From: Eubacteriaceae bacterium
GTDB lineage: Bacteria > Bacillota > Clostridia > Eubacteriales > Anaerofustaceae
Length of the DNA stretch: 9,888 bases
Assembly (NCBI GenBank): GCA_017613995.1
Contig: JAGACT010000097.1
Coordinates: forward strand, 1 to 9,888
Direction of reading: 5' to 3'
The stretch's first letter is position 1. Every line of letters begins with the position of its first letter. Both the position numbers and the translations under genes were made by a program. Below the pieces are notes generated by a model, which made no database searches, was not told the origin of the DNA, and saw only the letters and a list, made by a program, of their open reading frames with translations. Shown here in pieces: positions 1 to 5,532 of the stretch.

Positions 1-47
1 ATCAGTACGGTCTTCTGAAAGATGTTCAGCTGTCTTAACCTTTCCAT
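1..47 (-). CDS. 5' end of a minus-strand gene, cut by the window edge
   Basis: An ATG at 47-45 on the minus strand opens a frame reading MERLRQLNIFQKTVL before the window ends. An AAGGAG ribosome binding site lies at 61-56, eight bases upstream of the ATG. A consensus TATAAT box lies at 74-69 with a TGGACG-like -35 element 18 bp further upstream. Signal order (promoter, SD, ATG) is good, so I take this as a real gene start. Fifteen residues are too few to assign a function. It is divergent from the GNAT gene at 185. Confidence 0.6.
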   Translation of the reverse strand, partial: MERLRQLNIFQKTVL

Positions 48-68
48 GTTCCGCGCTCCTTCGTGTCG

Positions 69-98
69 ATTATACCATCATCGTCCCTCCCGCGTCCA
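69..98 (-). promoter_or_regulatory. Promoter for the left-edge minus-strand gene
   Basis: On the minus strand a perfect TATAAT box (74-69) follows a TGGACG hexamer (98-93; four of six matches to TTGACA) with an 18 bp spacer. The predicted start near 62 gives a leader of about 15 nt with the SD at its extreme 5' end, which is short but workable. Confidence 0.55.
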
Positions 99-147
99 CA
101 CTTTCACTGACCAAATGCCCGCGGGGCATCCGATCCGGGACAATAGG

Positions 148-156
148 TGCTATACT
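148..156 (+). promoter_or_regulatory. Extended -10 promoter for the GNAT/EreA-like pair
   Basis: TGCTATACT carries the TG of an extended -10 element followed by TATACT. No good -35 hexamer is found 16-18 bp upstream, which is typical of extended -10 promoters. The same nine bases recur at 5466-5474 in front of the VanZ gene. The start would be near 163, about 20 nt before the ATG at 185. Confidence 0.5.
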
Positions 157-184
157 TTATTCCAAACGGACAGAGAGGAACAGT

Positions 185-733
185 ATGATAAGGATAAGAA
201 GCGCTTCTCCCGCGGACGCCCGCCGCCTGCTGGAGATATATTCATACTACGTGACGGATACGGCGGTCTCCTTCGAGTACGACGTTCCGTCAGAGAAGGA
301 ATTCGCCTCCCGCATAGAGAACACCCTGCAAAGATACCCTTACCTGGTGCTGGAGGAGGACGGGGTGATCGCCGGCTACGCCTACGCGGGACCCTTCAAG
401 GCCAGGGCAGCCTACGAGTTCAGCTGCGAGCTTTCGGTATACGTGGACAGGGACCTTAGGAGAAACGGATACGGCAGGCTGCTGTACGGGGCCCTGGAGG
501 AGGAACTCGCCGGGAGGGGCATACTGAACATGTACGCCTGCATAGCGGATCCCATAAAGGAGGACACTACCCTCACCCGGGACAGCGAGAAGTTCCATTC
601 CCGCATGGGATTCACGAAGGTGGGCACATTCCACAGCTGCGGCCGGAAGTTCGGCAGGTGGTACAACATGATCTGGATGGAAAAGATGATCGGAGAGCAC
701 GAAAGCATTCGGGATAAGGAGGACACGAAGTGA
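185..733 (+). CDS. GNAT N-acetyltransferase, phosphinothricin acetyltransferase (PAT/Bar)-like
   Basis: The 182-residue product is a full-length cytoplasmic GNAT enzyme predicted to move acetyl from acetyl-CoA to an amine. The N-terminus (IRIRSASPADARRLLEIY) is typical. Strand 4 (ELSVYV, 82-87) leads into the acetyl-CoA pyrophosphate loop RRNGYG (92-97), matching R/QxxGxG. The C-terminal half has FHSRMGF (137-143), then VGTFHSCGRKFGRWYNMIWM (146-165), which closely resembles the PAT/Bar signature and separates it from Rim-type GNATs. Natural substrates of this subfamily include methionine sulfoximine or phosphinothricin-like amino acids; the exact substrate here is not readable. An AGAGGAA ribosome binding site precedes the ATG. 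The stop overlaps the GTG start of the next gene (GTGA), so the two are translationally coupled. Confidence 0.85.
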   Translation: MIRIRSASPADARRLLEIYSYYVTDTAVSFEYDVPSEKEFASRIENTLQRYPYLVLEEDGVIAGYAYAGPFKARAAYEFSCELSVYVDRDLRRNGYGRLLYGALEEELAGRGILNMYACIADPIKEDTTLTRDSEKFHSRMGFTKVGTFHSCGRKFGRWYNMIWMEKMIGEHESIRDKEDTK

Positions 734-2031
734 ACGAACGGACGAAAACGGTACTGGCCTTCGTCATTGTGGCCACTGTCGTCCTCGCGGGACTGGCTGC
801 CGGATCCTTCGGCACCGGGGGAGACATCTTTCCCTCGGAGGATACCAGGATAATGCTTTACGGGGAGAGCCACGGAAACAGGGAATACTATGAGCTGGAG
901 CTGGGACTCTGGCAGGAGTGCTACGAGAACGGATGCAGAGACCTGTTTATGGAGCTTCCGTATTATACTGCGGAATATCTCAACATCTGGATGAAGATGA
1001 GTTCCGACGGCATACTGGACGCCGTGTTTTCCGATCTGGAGGGGACCCTCTCCGGCAACGAATACTTCAGGCAGATGCTCTGCGAGATAAAAAGGACCTG
1101 TCCGGACACTGTCTTTTACGGTACGGACGTGGGCCATCAGTACGACACCACCGGCAGGCGGTATCTCGCTTTTCTGGAGGAAAACGGCCTGGCAGACTCA
1201 CAGTACCATGAGCTGGCGGAGGAGTGCGTCCGGCAGGGAATGGAGTTCTACGGGGAAAGCGACCCCACGCTCAGCGGAGAGCTGAGGGAACGCTGCATGA
1301 TATCCAACTTCATATCGGCCTACAGCCGCTGCGGCGAAGGAAGGATCATGGGTATCTACGGCAGCTGGCATACCGATCCCGGGACCCCCGGCGTCATGTT
1401 CGCGGGACTCAGGGAGCATTACGGCGACATAATAAGCAGCGTCAGGCTCTCCACCCTGGCGACACAGCGCAGCCCCTACCGCATCGGACTGTGCTTGTCC
1501 GGCCTGGTCTTCCTGCTGATGCTTGTTATCCCCAACGTCCTCTGGGCCAGGGGAAGGCAGCCCGCGGGGTATGAACACATCTCGGGAAACGAGAACAGGA
1601 TACTGCTGGCGCTGGAACGGGCGGGAGAAGCCGCCGTATCCGCCTGCCTTCTGCTGTTCAGATCGATGGGACCTTCAGTCAGGCTCCTGCCGGAGGGCCT
1701 GTTCATCGATCCGAGGATCATACTGTGGATCGCTTCCTTCCTGCTGATGATACTGTACGAATGCTGGTGGATACGCTACTTCAGAAGCGAAAGGACCCTG
1801 GAGGACTTCTACTCCTCCTTCGCGGGCTTCCCCGTGGCGGGAGCGTCCCTTCCGGTCACCGCAACCCTGATACTGGGGATATATTCGGGAAACGCGGTGA
1901 TGATCGTCTCCGGCCTCATCCTGGGTATCGGTCACATCGGCATCCACCTTATGCACCGAAAAGAGGTGCTGCAAACGCCGGAAGAGGACAGCGGGCTTTC
2001 CGCAGAAGCCCCGAATACCGATGCGGTTTAG
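730..2031 (+). CDS. Membrane protein with extracytoplasmic EreA/ChaN/TraB-like domain fused to a multi-TM domain
   Basis: This 433-residue protein starts at a GTG that overlaps the GNAT stop by four bases, eight bases after AAGGAGG. Residues 7-26 form an uncleaved-looking signal anchor. Residues 38-240 carry the motif order of the erythromycin esterase/ChaN/TraB-Tiki superfamily: YGESHG (44-49), MELP (74-77), TDVGH (132-136), ERCMISN (187-193) and GSWH (211-214). These supply the Glu and His residues that form the putative active or metal site. A second half holds hydrophobic segments near 251-273, 294-310 (amphipathic), 329-346, 372-386 and 388-406, including ECWWIRYFRSERT (344-356) and ILGIGHIGIHL (397-407). 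The half resembles a stand-alone clostridial membrane family, recognised from memory. With an N-in anchor the catalytic domain would face outside. Substrate unknown; hydrolase, ligand-binding and protease-like roles are all known in the superfamily. No clear terminator follows. Confidence 0.75.
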   Translation: MNERTKTVLAFVIVATVVLAGLAAGSFGTGGDIFPSEDTRIMLYGESHGNREYYELELGLWQECYENGCRDLFMELPYYTAEYLNIWMKMSSDGILDAVFSDLEGTLSGNEYFRQMLCEIKRTCPDTVFYGTDVGHQYDTTGRRYLAFLEENGLADSQYHELAEECVRQGMEFYGESDPTLSGELRERCMISNFISAYSRCGEGRIMGIYGSWHTDPGTPGVMFAGLREHYGDIISSVRLSTLATQRSPYRIGLCLSGLVFLLMLVIPNVLWARGRQPAGYEHISGNENRILLALERAGEAAVSACLLLFRSMGPSVRLLPEGLFIDPRIILWIASFLLMILYECWWIRYFRSERTLEDFYSSFAGFPVAGASLPVTATLILGIYSGNAVMIVSGLILGIGHIGIHLMHRKEVLQTPEEDSGLSAEAPNTDAV

Positions 2032-2125
2032 CATCCGAAAGCTTTCCTGCGGCCGCATCCGGTCAGCCATAACCAACGATGACACAGAATAATCGGTATT
2101 CCGTTTGATATACGTTCGCGAATAT
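2032..2125. other. Intergenic tail after the EreA-like gene, no clear terminator
   Basis: The stretch begins with overlapping small dyads: GATGCGG (2020-2026) can pair with CCGCATC (2053-2059), and GAAAGCTTTC (2037-2046) is self-complementary. None is followed by a T run, so I do not call a terminator. No ORF with an SD is present. Confidence 0.35.
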
Positions 2126-2154
2126 TTGCATTATTTGTACAGATAGTGTATACT
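2126..2154 (+). promoter_or_regulatory. Promoter for the first UroD-family gene
   Basis: TTGCAT (2126-2131) and TATACT (2149-2154) are separated by exactly 17 bp in an AT-rich stretch that stands out from the GC-rich surroundings. The predicted start is near 2160, inside a perfect dyad at 2153-2169. The leader of about 50 nt ends in GGAGGT (2202-2207). Confidence 0.65.
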
Positions 2155-2169
2155 AATCTGGTAGATTAG
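2153..2169. promoter_or_regulatory. Perfect 7 bp inverted repeat at the UroD1 transcription start
   Basis: CTAATCT-GGT-AGATTAG is a perfect 7 bp dyad with a 3-base centre. It overlaps the last two bases of the -10 box and the predicted start site. The position suits a repressor operator; it could instead form a small 5' hairpin in the mRNA. No regulator gene in view can be tied to it. Confidence 0.45.
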
Positions 2170-2212
2170 ATAATTACACCAAAACAATTAAAGTACAATA
2201 CGGAGGTTAGCA

Positions 2213-3214
2213 ATGCTTACTAGAAGACAGAACCTGATCGAAACGATCAATGGCGGAAATCCCGACCGTTTTGTCAACGGACACGAAGCGTTCGGAAATA
2301 TCCGCACCAATCCCTTGACAAAGAAATTCCCGAGACCCACCAAGGGCCAGCCCCCCCTCAAGAACGGATGGGGCGTGACCATTCAGTTCCCGGACAACGT
2401 TCCCGGACCCTACCCCAATCATGAACCCGAATACATCGTTCTTCACGAAGAGGACATGGAGCGCTGGAAGGAGATCGTAAAGGCTCCCGACATCAACTTC
2501 ACCGAAGAGGACTGGGCCGCCGCCCGCGCCGAAAGGGATGCCATCGACAGAAACGAATACTTCGCGACCATGACCGTTACCCCCGGTGTTTTCGAACAGT
2601 GCCACTATCTCATGAGCATGGTGGGATGCATGGAAGCTTTCTATGAGTATCCCGACGAGATGCACGAGATGATCGACTATATCACGGACTTCGAGCTCAG
2701 ATTCGCCGAGCAGATCTGCAAGTACGTCAAGCCCGACTGCATCCTGCACCACGACGACTGGGGCAGCCTTATCAACTCCTTCCTCTCACCGGAGATGTTC
2801 GATGAATTCATCGTTCCCGCATTCACCCAGATCTACGGCTACTACAAGGATCACGGCGTTGAGCTCATCGTTCACCACAGCGATTCCTATGCGGCGAACC
2901 TCGTTCCCGGAATGATCAAGATGGGCATCGACGTATGGCAGGGCCCCGCGGGCACCAACAACGTAAAGGATCTCATCGACAGGTTCGGACCCCAGATCAC
3001 CTTCATGGGCGAGATCGACAACACCGTGGTCGACGTTGACGACTGGACCTATGAGAAGTGCTACGACCAGGTCAAGTATATCTGCGAGAAGAACGGCATG
3101 AAGTACTTCGTGCCCTGCATCCTCGGCGGATGCTGCCACGCAGGAGTTTCCCAGGCATGCCTCGACGCGGTATACCAGTACAACATGGAGCGCTTTGGCA
3201 TCGCCACCAAGTAA
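2213..3214 (+). CDS. Uroporphyrinogen decarboxylase (URO-D)-family protein, likely corrinoid-type methyltransferase
   Basis: The 333-residue product has the usual URO-D superfamily length and opening (LTRRQNLIETINGGNPDRF, 2-20). The conserved HHDDWGS (179-185) belongs to the methyltransferase-like branch (MtaA/MtbA/CmuA relatives), not to haem-pathway HemE. Methyltransferases of this branch bind zinc through H-x-C plus a C-terminal Cys. Here the first site reads HSD (222-224), Asp replacing Cys, while the C-terminal site is Cys-rich: GGCC (305-308). It is a lone gene with its own promoter, dyad, strong SD (GGAGGT, 5 nt from ATG) and terminator. Every Ile codon I checked is ATC or ATT, never ATA, unlike neighbouring genes, which suggests high expression. 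Substrate unknown; a methyl-transfer or demethylation role is inferred from the family only. Confidence 0.8.
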   Translation: MLTRRQNLIETINGGNPDRFVNGHEAFGNIRTNPLTKKFPRPTKGQPPLKNGWGVTIQFPDNVPGPYPNHEPEYIVLHEEDMERWKEIVKAPDINFTEEDWAAARAERDAIDRNEYFATMTVTPGVFEQCHYLMSMVGCMEAFYEYPDEMHEMIDYITDFELRFAEQICKYVKPDCILHHDDWGSLINSFLSPEMFDEFIVPAFTQIYGYYKDHGVELIVHHSDSYAANLVPGMIKMGIDVWQGPAGTNNVKDLIDRFGPQITFMGEIDNTVVDVDDWTYEKCYDQVKYICEKNGMKYFVPCILGGCCHAGVSQACLDAVYQYNMERFGIATK

Positions 3215-3242
3215 GCTCCCCGTCATTAAAGCAAACATTTAT

Positions 3243-3277
3243 CTGCCGTGCCCCGGGCACGGCAGTCTTTTTATTTT
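3243..3277 (+). terminator. Rho-independent terminator after UroD1
   Basis: CTGCCGTGCCC (3243-3253) is complementary to GGGCACGGCAG (3255-3265), giving a stem of at least 8-9 bp with a short loop, followed by TCTTTTTATTTT. It separates the two UroD-family genes into distinct transcription units. Confidence 0.9.
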
Positions 3278-3313
3278 CTCCCGGGGTTTAGCCGTGCCGG
3301 ACACCGAAGTATG

Positions 3314-3342
3314 TTGAAGAATCCCTGCAAATGTGGTATCCT
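3314..3342 (+). promoter_or_regulatory. Promoter for the second UroD-family gene
   Basis: TTGAAG (3314-3319) and TATCCT (3337-3342) are 17 bp apart, and TG at 3334-3335 makes an extended -10. Transcription would start near 3349, giving a leader of about 55 nt that contains a 9 bp direct repeat and ends in GGGAGGT (3389-3395), 7 nt before the ATG. Confidence 0.65.
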
Positions 3343-3363
3343 AAAATCAGTTAAAGAGTTATT

Positions 3364-3384
3364 CATTCAACATAACATTCAACA
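3364..3384 (+). repeat. 9 bp direct repeat in the UroD2 leader
   Basis: CATTCAACA occurs at 3364-3372 and again at 3376-3384, a 12 bp period, inside the 5' untranslated region. It could be a protein or small-RNA target, or chance in an AT-rich leader. Confidence 0.4.
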
Positions 3385-3402
3385 AAACGGGAGGTAAAAG
3401 TT

Positions 3403-4473
3403 ATGAAGTATGAACGTCCCCCCTACGGGGCCCCGGGGATCAAAACATTCTACAAGGAATCGCCCTTCAGACCCGGAGGGTTCAACGTACCGATAGTAAA
3501 CGACTATCCCATCCCCGTCAGGGAGAATTTCAAGCTGGCCGCTGAGTGCCGCGGGCCGAAATGGGTACCCAACTCCAACACGGAATTCAACTTCGCCATG
3601 CTGGCCGACGTGTGCGGCATGCCCGAAGCCAACTGGAGGGCCAAGGAGCGCTATGAGTACACTGACTGGTTCGGCGTACAGTGGATGTTCGTACCGGAAG
3701 TGGGCGGTCCCATGCTCAAGCCCGGCACCATGTTCCTGGACGACATCACCGAATGGGAAAAGAAGGTCGTATGGCCGAACCTGGATGACTACGATTTCGA
3801 AGGCCTCAGCAAAAAGTGGTGGGAGAGCTGTGATCCCGAAAAAGTGACCCAGATAGACATAGGACAGGGAGGCACCGAAAGACTGGTGGCCCTCAGGGGA
3901 GGATACTCCGGAGCCATGCTGGACATGGCGGCGGAGCCGGAAGCGGTCCGGGACTTCCTCGACGCCTTCGCGGACTGGGAGATAAAGATCATCGACAGGC
4001 TGTGCAGATACCTGCCTGTGGACTACATGACATACCATGACGACTGGGGCAGCGAGAGGGATTCCTTCTTCTCCTCCGCCATGATGGAATCCATGGTATT
4101 CGAACCCACCAGGAGGATCTTCGACTGCATGCATTCCCACGGCATCACGGTACAGCTGCACAGCTGCGGAAAGATAGAGCGCTTCCTGCCCTACATGATA
4201 GATATGGGAGTAAACACCCTGCAGATCCAGGCCAGGGCGAACGACTTCAGGTCCTACAAGGAGCGTTTCGGCGACAGGCTGGCCCTGGAAGTGGGCATCA
4301 GGCCAAATCCCGCCTGGAACCGGGAAGAGGCTCTGGCGGCCATCAGGGATACCGTGGATGCCTACGGTGAGGGCGGGGGCCTCATCTCCGGGTTCTCGAA
4401 CAACGATCCCGAGCTTCTATGGGACGGCACCATGGAACTGTACTACTACAGCAGGGAGAAATACGAAGGATAG
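3403..4473 (+). CDS. Second, divergent URO-D-family methyltransferase-like protein
   Basis: The 356-residue product is a paralogue of the protein at 2213, with YHDDWGS (211-217) where the first has HHDDWGS. The first metal-site motif is intact here: LHSCGK (252-257) gives H253 and C255, the H-x-C pair used by MtaA/MtbA-type methyltransferases to hold zinc. The C-terminal Cys region is replaced: LISGFSNN (327-334) stands where UroD1 has ILGGCCHA. The N-terminus (MKYERPPYGAPG, then a Pro/Gly-rich stretch to about 60) lacks the usual RRxxxxxxxNGxxPDR opening, so it belongs to a divergent subgroup. A role in corrinoid-linked one-carbon transfer is inferred from the family; no corrinoid protein or activator lies in the window. 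It has its own promoter and SD. The 111 bp after it hold a nested hairpin and no U-tract terminator, so read-through into the hydrolase gene is possible. Confidence 0.8.
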   Translation: MKYERPPYGAPGIKTFYKESPFRPGGFNVPIVNDYPIPVRENFKLAAECRGPKWVPNSNTEFNFAMLADVCGMPEANWRAKERYEYTDWFGVQWMFVPEVGGPMLKPGTMFLDDITEWEKKVVWPNLDDYDFEGLSKKWWESCDPEKVTQIDIGQGGTERLVALRGGYSGAMLDMAAEPEAVRDFLDAFADWEIKIIDRLCRYLPVDYMTYHDDWGSERDSFFSSAMMESMVFEPTRRIFDCMHSHGITVQLHSCGKIERFLPYMIDMGVNTLQIQARANDFRSYKERFGDRLALEVGIRPNPAWNREEALAAIRDTVDAYGEGGGLISGFSNNDPELLWDGTMELYYYSREKYEG

Positions 4474-4482
4474 AAAGGCTCA

Positions 4483-4555
4483 GCCTCACCGCGGAACCGA
4501 TGATCAAAGCCCCGCCCCGAAAGGATCCGGGGGTTGATCTGTAGGGACGTGAGGC
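4483..4555 (+). other. Nested hairpin in the leader of the hydrolase gene
   Basis: Three helices nest inside one another. The outer one pairs GCCTCAC (4483-4489) with GTGAGGC (4549-4555). Inside it GATCAA (4502-4507) pairs with TTGATC (4534-4539). After a small asymmetric bulge CCCCG (4510-4514) pairs with CGGGG (4528-4532), closing a 13-base loop. There is no T run, so this is not an ordinary terminator. It ends 15 nt before the hydrolase SD at 4571. Candidates are a cis-regulatory RNA, a processing or stability hairpin, or chance; I match it to no known riboswitch. Confidence 0.4.
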
Positions 4556-4584
4556 CCCATCAGCCCGGAAAGGAGATAAGTTCA

Positions 4585-5376
4585 ATGCAGCAAAAGCACA
4601 TAGAATCCCAGCGCGGAAGAACCTTCTACTGGACCGTGGACAACGGCTCCCCCATTACCCTGGTGTTCCTTCCGGGGCTCTCCGCGGACCATGATCTTTT
4701 CAGGAACCAGACGGAGGAATTCTGCCGGGAATACAGCCTGATCGTATGGGACGCTCCCGCCCACGGCCTGTCCAGGCCCTACGACGGCTTTACGTATCCG
4801 AATGCCGCGGAGGAACTGAGGAGCATTCTGGATGCGGAAAACATATCCCGCTGCGTCCTGGTGGGACAGTCCGGCGGCGGCTTCGTGGCCCAGTCGTTTT
4901 ACAGACAGTATCCCGAAGCCGTGGCGGGGATCTTTGCCATCGGCACCTGCCCCTACGATCCCTCATACTACTCGAAATCGGATCTTTTCTGGCTGAGGCA
5001 GACGAAGTGGATGTTCGGCATGTATCCCGACAGGGCTCTCAGAAAAGCCATGGCAAAGGTCTGCGCAGATACCGGGCCCGCCCGGGAGAACATGCTTGGG
5101 ATGCTCTCGGTTTACCCGAAAAAGGAGCTGTGTTCCCTGCTGTATTCGGGCCTGGCTGGATTCATACCCGAGATCGGGCCCATGGATATCCGCTGCCCCG
5201 TGTGGCTCACGGTGGGAGAACACGACAGGACGGGAAAAGTCATGACGTACAACAGAATGTGGCACGAAAAGGAAGGCTATCCCCTGTACATCATAGAGGG
5301 GGCCGCCCACAACGCCAACGACGATCAGCCCGGGCGGATCAACGGACTTCTGAGGGAATTTATCGGCAAGCTGTGA
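4585..5376 (+). CDS. Alpha/beta hydrolase (serine esterase/lipase-type fold)
   Basis: The 263-residue protein has a complete alpha/beta-hydrolase layout: oxyanion region FLPGLSADHD (28-37), VWDAPAHGLS (54-63), nucleophile elbow GQSGGG (94-99, Ser96), late acid VGEHD (210-214, Asp214) and catalytic His in GAAHNAN (239-245, His242). A lid region lies at about 125-200. No signal peptide or membrane segment is seen, so it is cytoplasmic. The ATG at 4585 is chosen over an in-frame TTG at 4534 because AGGAG (4571-4575) sits nine bases before it and the extra 17 residues lie within the hairpin region. Reaction class (ester, lactone or C-C hydrolysis, or peroxidase-type) cannot be read from sequence. 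It is followed by a strong terminator; no promoter of its own is obvious, so it may share a transcript with UroD2. Confidence 0.85.
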   Translation: MQQKHIESQRGRTFYWTVDNGSPITLVFLPGLSADHDLFRNQTEEFCREYSLIVWDAPAHGLSRPYDGFTYPNAAEELRSILDAENISRCVLVGQSGGGFVAQSFYRQYPEAVAGIFAIGTCPYDPSYYSKSDLFWLRQTKWMFGMYPDRALRKAMAKVCADTGPARENMLGMLSVYPKKELCSLLYSGLAGFIPEIGPMDIRCPVWLTVGEHDRTGKVMTYNRMWHEKEGYPLYIIEGAAHNANDDQPGRINGLLREFIGKL

Positions 5377-5387
5377 ACGGCAGGGCG

Positions 5388-5422
5388 GCCGCGTCAGTCC
5401 GAAGGACCGGCGCGGCTTTTTT
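5388..5422 (+). terminator. Rho-independent terminator after the hydrolase
   Basis: GCCGCG (5388-5393) pairs with CGCGGC (5411-5416), and GTCC (5397-5400) pairs with GGAC (5404-5407) around a GAA loop, with a small internal loop between. Six T residues follow (5417-5422). Confidence 0.9.
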
Positions 5423-5465
5423 ATATTCAAAACCGTATGCCGCAAAACGGACATAAGCGGAAGTG

Positions 5466-5474
5466 TGCTATACT
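5466..5474 (+). promoter_or_regulatory. Extended -10 promoter for the VanZ operon
   Basis: TGCTATACT is identical to the extended -10 at 148-156. No good -35 hexamer is seen 16-18 bp upstream. The predicted start, near 5481, falls at the first base of a perfect hairpin, GCATCC-CGC-GGATGC (5481-5495). Confidence 0.55.
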
Positions 5475-5480
5475 GTAAAA

Positions 5481-5495
5481 GCATCCCGCGGATGC
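5481..5495. promoter_or_regulatory. Perfect 6 bp inverted repeat at the start of the VanZ transcript
   Basis: GCATCC-CGC-GGATGC begins about seven bases after the -10 box. If transcribed it forms a hairpin at the extreme 5' end, which commonly stabilises mRNA; it could equally be an operator. The placement mirrors the dyad at 2153-2169. Confidence 0.4.
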
Positions 5496-5532
5496 ACTGA
5501 CATAAGCATATCTGAAAGGATATTTGGACTTA

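Noticed and set aside
412..1137. 241-codon minus-strand frame across the GNAT and EreA-like genes
   Set aside because: It spans two convincing plus-strand genes and shows no recognisable domain.
2049..2058. Palindrome TGCGGCCGCA after the EreA-like gene
   Set aside because: A short GC-rich palindrome without a T run or promoter context is expected by chance at this GC content.
2213..3214. Assignment as HemE (haem-pathway uroporphyrinogen decarboxylase)
   Set aside because: The DDWGS motif, the metal-site region and the presence of a second divergent paralogue fit the methyltransferase-like branch, and no other haem gene is nearby.
3379..4161. 260-codon minus-strand open frame opposite UroD2
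   Set aside because: The plus-strand frame has clear family motifs (HDDWGS, HSCG). The minus frame has no SD-supported start and a low-complexity translation.
4534..4584. TTG start extending the hydrolase by 17 residues
   Set aside because: No SD before the TTG; it lies within a predicted hairpin stem, and the extra residues match nothing in the fold, while AGGAG is correctly placed for the ATG at 4585.
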